Shown: positions 29,952-64,000 of the stretch, one piece after another
How the letters are laid out: every line of letters begins with the position of its first letter
Position numbering within the stretch: the stretch's first letter is position 1
DNA from: Omphiscola glabra
Lineage: Eukaryota; Mollusca; Gastropoda; Lymnaeidae
Length of the DNA stretch: 64,000 bases
Assembly: GCA_964017045.1 (NCBI GenBank)
Contig: OZ024799.1
Location: forward strand, 26,609,596-26,673,595
Reading direction: 5' to 3'
Position numbers and translations under genes: made by a program
The notes under the pieces: model-generated
What the model was told of the DNA's origin: nothing
What the model saw: the letters and a program-made list of their open reading frames with translations, nothing else
Databases searched by the model: none

Positions 29952-30665
29952 TGATTGAAAATTTATTGAATAATAATTTAATATTATATTGCTTTTGCCT
30001 TTGCAACTTATTAGGCTTAGACTTAAATGGCTTAAAGTTAAAGTATCTAGTAACTAATTTCTTCATTTTGTTTCTGTAATTAATAGCTAAGTGATAAAAT
30101 TCAACTGTCGCTTGAACTATCACTGAAAAGAAATTTATTTTGTAATCATATAAAGCATATTTCTTGCGAACTTTCCAAACATAATATTATTATTATTATC
30201 ATCGTTCGTTATTTTAATATTGTTTGTTTGTGTTTATGGACGATAGTGCATCGAAATTTAAAATAACTTTTTAAAGGCACCGTACATGTAGGAAAAAATA
30301 ATTTTTTCGCATTGCCACACAAGGTAATGTGACATATTTACCAGTACTAAGAGAAAAAATTGTCACGCGCCCACACTATTGCACGTTGCCATGGTTTCTG
30401 GACAAAAACACTGAAGAGAAAACGTTGATTACGTATGCAAATACGGTAGCGCCCTCTAACAAATCACGTGACGCTAGTGTTATGGCTGAACAACACTCGT
30501 CTGCAAGGCGTCGTGTTGTTAATGTGTGAGAGTGCTCTATATGCGTCTAATATTAATTTAATTAGGACTTTTTCCGTGTCACGTCTTACAGCAGACCAGT
30601 AATTGGAATATCACTTTTCTCATGGTTACTTGTTACGTGAATATAAACTTGTTCTTCCCTAAAAC
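29952..30665 (+). promoter_or_regulatory. Upstream region and 5' UTR of CaMKI
   Basis: This is where the CaMKI promoter must lie if the transcript starts close to exon 1. The part 30350-30560 is richer in CG dinucleotides (gtcacgcgcccac, tcacgtgacgctagtg, gcgtcgtgttg) than its surroundings. An E-box-like CACGTG lies near 30466. No TATA box is convincing and the start site is unknown. Confidence 0.35.
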
Positions 30666-57734
<27,069 letters not shown>

Positions 57735-60520
57735 CACAATAAACTTAAAAAATAGCAAGGGATTTTAACGCCAATATGGGGCATTGGGGCTACCCAGATA
57801 GGATCGCCTGGAGGCGTCATTTAGAAGATATCGATCTCTCTTCCAACCTATTAAGGCTACAAGAATAGTATCACAACGCTGCTCCACATAGGTAACAGTA
57901 CCCTCTCCCGTTCGGATGTCCCGTCCGAACCTCACTCTAGTACAAGCAAAGCTAGAAGCAAAGGTGATTGTTGAAGTGCTTCCTGAGATTTTTGGCGACC
58001 AAAACGTATACTTATCACTATAAATAATGGGTTAGAAAAGTCAATGTTTGCTAGGAGGCACTGGCGTTTCGAAAAAGCCAAAATGGATCTTATTCCGAGA
58101 AGGAATGGAAAGAACGATCGCGGGGTCAGCTGGGATCCCCGACGACTCCGATGAGTATCGATATTGCTTACAAAAAACTCGTTAGAGTGGAAAAAAAAAC
58201 ACCAACCCAGGAGGGAACCGCAAGGTCCGGCCTTTCAGGACCAAAAGGTTTGGGGAACTTGTCAGTAAAAAAAAAAAAGCCTGGCCAAAGCAGCCAGATC
58301 TAAGAAGGAACAGATCGCATTGCTTACAACAAGTTGACGGCTCATGTAAGGGCCGCCGTCCTAAAGTCAGAAAAGGAAAAAACGGACTGCAACGTGTGGA
58401 AATCTCAACCTGACAGACGGGAAAATGATTTGGTGAGTAATTGATTCTCTCTTTCTCCCCCACTCCCCTCTCTCTCTCTAGCATGGGGAAAATGATAAAC
58501 CTAAAACACTTGCAAACGAAAACAGACACGGTTACCACAGATACCAAAAGTGTCGAAGCCATTAACAGCAATTTTGCTAAGGTGAGTCTTAAACAGAGAG
58601 AGATCAACAAAAGCTGAAAACTTGCCGGACTCAGGAAGGATGGAGAAAACGCCCCGCAGTGGCGACCACATGCTGAAGTCTTACCGTACCCTTTACTCTG
58701 GTCGAACCGCAGAAAGCAATCGATAAGTGCAAAGCTGCCAAGGCACCAGGACAGGATAAGAGCTGTAACGAAATGATCAAAAACCTTGGCACGATAGCTA
58801 AGACAACGCTATTGAATTTCATTAACAGATCATGAGCCTCGGGAGCCCTTCCCAGTGCTTGGCTAAGCGCTACAATCGTTCCTATTCCCAAAAGTAAGGG
58901 GGGGGGGGGGAATCAACCAAGCAGCTGCAGTCCGATCTCCCTAACATTGTGTTCAGGGAAGGTAGCTGAGAGAATGATCAACGGTACATTTTAATGTTAC
59001 CTGGAAAGTACCAACTGTCTAAACGCAAATCGGGCGAGCTTTCGAAGGGGAAAGCAGCGTATAGACCAGGTTGTTCCATCTTCTCCAGTCCATAACCGAT
59101 GGTCTCCAGAGAATGTCACATAATGTCTGTATTTGTTAAGCTCCAACAGGCCTATGACAGGGTTTGGAGGTCCGATTTATTGTTAAAAGGCTTAGAGTAA
59201 CTACAAACCGAACGGAGCCAGATTCGGCAGTGAAACCTCGAGGAAGAGAACTCTGGAACGAGGATTACCATAAGTTTCAACCCTTAGTTGCAAACTATAC
59301 CTGGCCTACATCAATGATTTGCCAAGAATATTGGCAACAAATGCAGCCATGTATGCGAATCATTTGGTAATCTGGAATACCGGTAAGGACCCCAACCAAC
59401 TGCAAGAACCTTACAGTGAGACCTATCGGTTATCAGAAGGTACATGCAGTGGTCGCAAATGGAATTTAACCTCTAAATGTGACAAGCAACCGGTTTATTT
59501 GGGAGTCAAATTGGATGAAAAGGTACAAATGCACAAATTAGTAAAAGACCTGAATTCCCAGCCAAACTCGACCTGAGGAAAAACCTCGCATGTACGAATT
59601 GGGGTGCCCAAGTAGGAACACTCAGAGCTCTACCCTGAGAAGTGTAAGGTTGGTGATGAATTACAGCATGCCCTTCAAATCCTTTGCAGGCAAGACTGCA
59701 ATTGAAAAATTTGGCCGAACCTAGAATCATGCTCTGAGATACACCTGTGGTGCATTCAAGACCATTCAATGCTGCTTTGAAAATTATAGTCAACGTAGTA
59801 GAGCCGCTAGAAATAAAAAGGTATAAGTAAGTTTTAACTACCTCGGGACGATGCCGGCGGTTAAATAAAAAGGAACCCTGCTTCCAAATGGAGAATAAAT
59901 GGGCGGTGGGGAGTAGACTGAAAAGTTGCAGAATTTGAGAGGACAGTCCAACTCCCCAAAAATAGAGGACGACTGACCCCTATCCCAGTCATTCCGCCAT
60001 ATGCGGAACCTTCCCAACCCGATATACGTTTGGCCTGGGAATGACATAGTAGTGACGAAACGTATCTCTTGGGACAAGTGAAGGGTTTGTGTGTGAACCT
60101 TAGTGAAAGTTTTTACAGACGGATCGGCCAACTTGAGAGAAAGAAATGCGGGATACAGTGCGCTCATACTATAACCCAATGGCGGGTCACCTATTGAGGA
60201 ACTTTCGGGGCCCTATTGACTGCGTTGTTGAATTTCGATGTAAAGCTGGGGGCTATTCTAAGGGCACTGGTAAGTGTGCTCAGTTCGTTGCAGGAGTTGG
60301 AGCTTGTGGGACTTGACGTTGTCATATTCTCCGATTCAGGATCTACTCTGGAGATTTTAAATATGGAAGAATACAGGTAACACATCTTTTTGACGACATC
60401 TTGGATGGCGTGCGCGCAAATCGAGAAAATAGGGCATGGTAACGGTGCAATGGGTACCCAGCAGATAGAGCTGCCAATGTGCTAGTCGGTACTTTTAGAG
60501 CGTAAGCTCTAAGCTGCTCA
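57735..60520 (+). pseudogene. Decayed RNase H-bearing LINE (endonuclease, RT, RNase H)
   Basis: The domains of one ORF2 appear in order over 2.8 kb, in changing frames. The endonuclease end is RDFNANMGHWGYP (57757). The RT part has AKAPGQDKSCNEMI (58740), IVPIPKSKG, ISLTLCSGKVAERMI (about 58940) and YINDLPRILATNAAMYANHL (59310). RNase H gives VFTDGSANLRERNAGYSALI (60103) and a late TVQWVPS. It resembles the RNase H-containing Jockey/I/R1-group non-LTR elements. Many stops and frameshifts are present. The catalytic YADD reads YANH, with both Asp codons changed. It lies in the CaMKI intron in the sense orientation. Confidence 0.85.
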
Positions 60521-63500
60521 AACAGAATATGTATGTTAGTTATTAGACTCGGTTACCCAGCGTTCAAAGTTACCCCCCACCCCTCTTTTTTTTTTTAAGG
60601 AAAAAAACTGTACAGTTAGCTGAAAATGCCGAACCTATATATATAGTTTTTAAAAAGTGCCGCCTGAGGCAGACCTTCAACTTCAGCAACTCCCTTCCTA
60701 CTTCGGAGATTTATTTACTCAGCAATAAAAATGCATTAAAGGTGATTAGCATTGGAGGAATTACCAATTTAGAAGACTGCATGAACATTAAAAGACTTTA
60801 CTATTAAAAATTTAGTTAGTTTCCAATTGCTTGCTTATGTGTGTGTGTTGGGCAGCCGACTTGTATTTTGAATGCGTCAAGATATGTTTTCTTAAAGGTG
60901 TTCTTGTTTTGTTTGCATCTTGTAGAGTTTTAGAGCTTGCAGTCATTCCAGAATTCCGATGTCATTTGAGCGTAAATGTGTTCTAATGGTAGAAAATACA
61001 TACATTTTGGTATTATTTCTTTCCGGAATTATATACGCTGTATAGCTTAATCATTAGAGGGCTGCGCCACCCCCACCCCCTTTTTTTTCAAACAACTCAA
61101 AAACTACAATTTACAAATTAAATCAAATAAAATCTGTTAGTTATTCATTTAGCATAATTCTAAGGACGAGCGAAATAAATATCTTCCTAAAGCTTTTTAA
61201 TTCGTTTTTTACGTAGTGTAATTTTTTTTTAATGTTCTAAGGAAACACTGAAGGTATATTATCATTAGGTTGAGGTGAACAGTTTAGGCATAAATAAACA
61301 CCAAATAATTGGATTGTAAGTTTTTAAAACAAAATGTGCGTTTGTAAAAAGAATGAAAGAAGCGCTAATTTGACGAAAAAAAGAAAAATCATTTTTGATA
61401 AATTTTGCGGGCCACACTCTTCATGGTGTGGGCCGAACGTTGCCCATTCTTTCTTTATTCGCAAAATAAGGTTCACTCCCGTTAAGTTGGGTCTTATCAG
61501 TCATCATAGTAGTGCATTATTGATCGTGTTTCATACTTACCAGCAATACAATATCTATTATGTATACATACCGAGAGAAATGCATAGCACTTCAAACATT
61601 CTTCACCCTTTTTTAGGCAACAGAAAATATTGTCTAGGGTAATTATTAAAAATTCGTTAAGAATACTGCTGATAGCAGCAAACGGGCTTGTTTAGATGTA
61701 AATTTCAAGTAACTCAAAGCAACAAATCGAAAAATAAGTGATTTGGAAAAAACTAGATTGAGTGTAATGTTGACATTTTAAAAGGTAGTTCAGTTGTGAT
61801 TATAACTTATAGGACATAATTGCAACATTTTGTTTTAATTTTCAACACGTTAATGTGGTGCATATCTGCTTGTACTGTAACTCGTTTAATTTATATTGAC
61901 ATTTTGAAGTGATTAAAGTAAATATTCGTAGTATATGATGAAAAATCAACTGAATTTTATTTCATAGGTTATTAAAAAAACAAAAAACATTTTATATCTG
62001 AGGGCTACTGGCTTCATATCATCAAGTCTATTGCCTAGACACGGCCATGCAACGTTGCCATTCATTTTTAAAGATAGTTTTGAACAAGATGAAAATCTCT
62101 GGACAAAACACTTTGGTAACACTATCTCCCTTGTAAATAGTTATAAATTATCCCAAGATTTTTTTTTTATACTTGCCGCATAAATGTGTGCATTCACTTT
62201 TCTTTTTGTCCAGTAGCGTTTCTTCTCTCTCTCTCCTCCCCCTCCCCCCCCCCCCCTTTTTTTTTTTTCAAGTTCGGAAGCTCTTTCAGTTAATTGCATA
62301 AAGCTCGCCCGTGGAAATAAGTGGTAGACTCCTGACCTCGACCCAGACGGTTTTCACAAATGTGACCGAGCATGAAGGGTGCCCATAGAATACACATTGC
62401 GCTGAAAACACACAAATACTGACTACGTTGGTGTAACATAGTAGACTATAAATAACAGAGGTTTCCTTTATATTCAAGCCTTCACGTATCGCTTGTTTAG
62501 CGACGTAGTTTTGACATTTTAGAAAATATTGCGCTAGAAATCAAATATGCATATACATTGGTGTAATTCATCCCTTAAAATCTGAAATGATGTTACAGAG
62601 CTTCCTTTATATTCAAAATTAATTTGATGATTGTTTTCAATCCTCTTTGCCTTTTGTTGGCAATAAGCTCCCGGTCCCCTTTGTCCTCTTTGGTTACATG
62701 TAACAAGCGTCAGCCAAGCTGTTTATTCAAGTATATCGACCCTTGAATAACAGTATATATTTTCCCGGTAAAATGCTAAATGTGTGCCGTGATTTCATTG
62801 GAAACACTGTTCAAAACTCATGTTTGAGTATAACCGTCAGAATTCTGCGTTAACTTGCAGATATAAGACAGCAAAAAAAAAAAAACAAAGCTACCGTAAT
62901 AGTTAGAGATTTTATTAAATAGGTTTCAGTCATGGAAGTAACTAGAATGATGTGGCCAATGTGGCAAAGGCCGATTACTTTGTGAACAATCAAGGCATTT
63001 CTATAATCATTAAATATGGCCCTAGCACCTTACACCTGACATTTATCATGTACAGAAAAAGCAATAAATGTCATCCGATGTTGAAACAATTGTATCATTT
63101 GTATACCATTTAGTTTGCCTTACATAATGTCATCACTTGCTCAGTGACTCGCCATACAAACACAGGTGAGCAATTTCAATTCTAGCATACAGGTTTATAT
63201 ATTAGATATTGTGATAGTTTTAAAAAAAAAGTTTTGTTATATTGTGTTCGATCTTGAAAAATAGTTGGCGAACCACTACATCACCTGCGTAAACTGTTCG
63301 TTCGTGAATTAATTATTTTTAAATCACTCTTAATATTACGTGAGGCCCGTTGTGTCTCTTATCGTCTGTACCAAAATGTGGAAATCTAGATCATACATAA
63401 ATGAACTATGTAAAAGAATATTAATTTACGTCATTATCATTGGTTTGCGTCGTGGTTTTAACATTGCTTTATTTTAACACTTCCATGAATTGTGGAAAAG

Positions 63501-64000
63501 TCACGTTTATAACAGATATGCCTATAATGTTCAGTTGATAAAAAAAATTATTAAACCTCATCTTAACTTTGTGCATTGAATTGTTGGTCAGAAATTAGAA
63601 AAAATTCGCATTAAGCACAACGGCGGACGAAAATACGTTTATACTTCATTGCAGGTATATGTTATCGTTCCACCTTAAAATCTTCGTGTGATGCGGTGTT
63701 TCAGCTTTCCCAACTGTCCTCTAGAACCGTAAGGTTATTAAGCTATTTAAGATGTTGGCTTCTATTATACGTATAGATATTTTTTTTTATATATTTGATA
63801 TCTTCAGAGCCAAGGCAAAAGCATCCCCCCCCCCCCCCCCCCCCCCCCCCGAAGCCTAGTAGACAGATGCAGTCCGTCTCTAGCGCTCGTGTTTCTTACT
63901 TCCACTTGATTTCACCACGAAGCTCAGTCCTTAAGTGAACGCATAATTTAGCAAGTCAAGCTTGCCCGGCTTTGTCAACGGGATGATTGTCGCCTGTGTG
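60521..64000. other. CaMKI intron 4, right part
   Basis: AT-rich sequence with no exon, tRNA or recognised element. It contains C/T-rich tracts (62227-62270) and a C26 run at 63825..63850. The open frame at 61334..61642 has no recognisable motif. Confidence 0.4.

Overview
The window looks like AT-rich, repeat-laden animal nuclear DNA. The host genes have canonical GT/AG introns, a nuclear-type tRNA sits in the middle, and most of the recognisable remainder is transposable-element debris. The CaMKI N-terminus and the mix of elements (Penelope-like, zinc-finger-tailed LINE, ZBED-type hAT, Helitron-like) suggest an invertebrate, probably a lophotrochozoan such as a mollusc. That is an inference; no species marker is visible.

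Host genes. (1) On the minus strand at 669..4023, five exons encode the first ~191 residues of a MON2 homologue (Golgi/endosome trafficking scaffold); the gene continues off the left edge. (2) On the plus strand, three phase-compatible exons at 17092..17244, 20047..20166 and 22654..22813 encode the C-terminal end of an unrecognised membrane protein: a Ser/Thr-rich stretch, one transmembrane helix and a short tail with a stop codon. (3) On the plus strand, four exons at 30666..30760, 38016..38150, 39055..39129 and 53210..53348 encode residues 1..148 of calcium/calmodulin-dependent protein kinase I, from the start codon to the catalytic HRDLK. The remaining exons lie beyond the right edge, so that intron exceeds 10.6 kb. 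(4) A tRNA-Ile(AAT) gene lies on the minus strand at 11862..11935.

Mobile DNA fills the rest. It includes a decayed Penelope-like element with reverse transcriptase and GIY-YIG endonuclease (about 13.7-16.1 kb, minus) and a 5'-truncated LINE whose 414-codon reading frame stays open only through two compensating frameshifts (10.2-11.5 kb). A LINE with endonuclease, RT and RNase H lies at 57.7-60.5 kb, its YADD box eroded to YANH. Smaller LINE tails lie at 0-0.43, 5.8-6.2, 35.1 and 50.8 kb. There are two related solo LTRs (17.9-18.8 kb, split by a hAT MITE; 46.05-46.65 kb) plus a third fragment, and several hAT-type elements with 8-bp target duplications, one carrying a ZBED5-like transposase fragment. 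A compound repeat occurs at 8.4-10.1 kb and again at 27.1-29.9 kb. Tandem arrays have units of 12, 28, 32, 45, 46 and ~75 bp, and long poly(C)/poly(G) runs are unusually frequent.

I found no operon, CRISPR array, rRNA or self-contained new gene system. The most useful oddities are the 28-bp array that appears to be an amplified transposon end, the 45-bp hairpin minisatellite just after the stop of the unknown membrane-protein gene, the pseudo-intact LINE frame, and a degenerate hammerhead-like motif at 24.4 kb.
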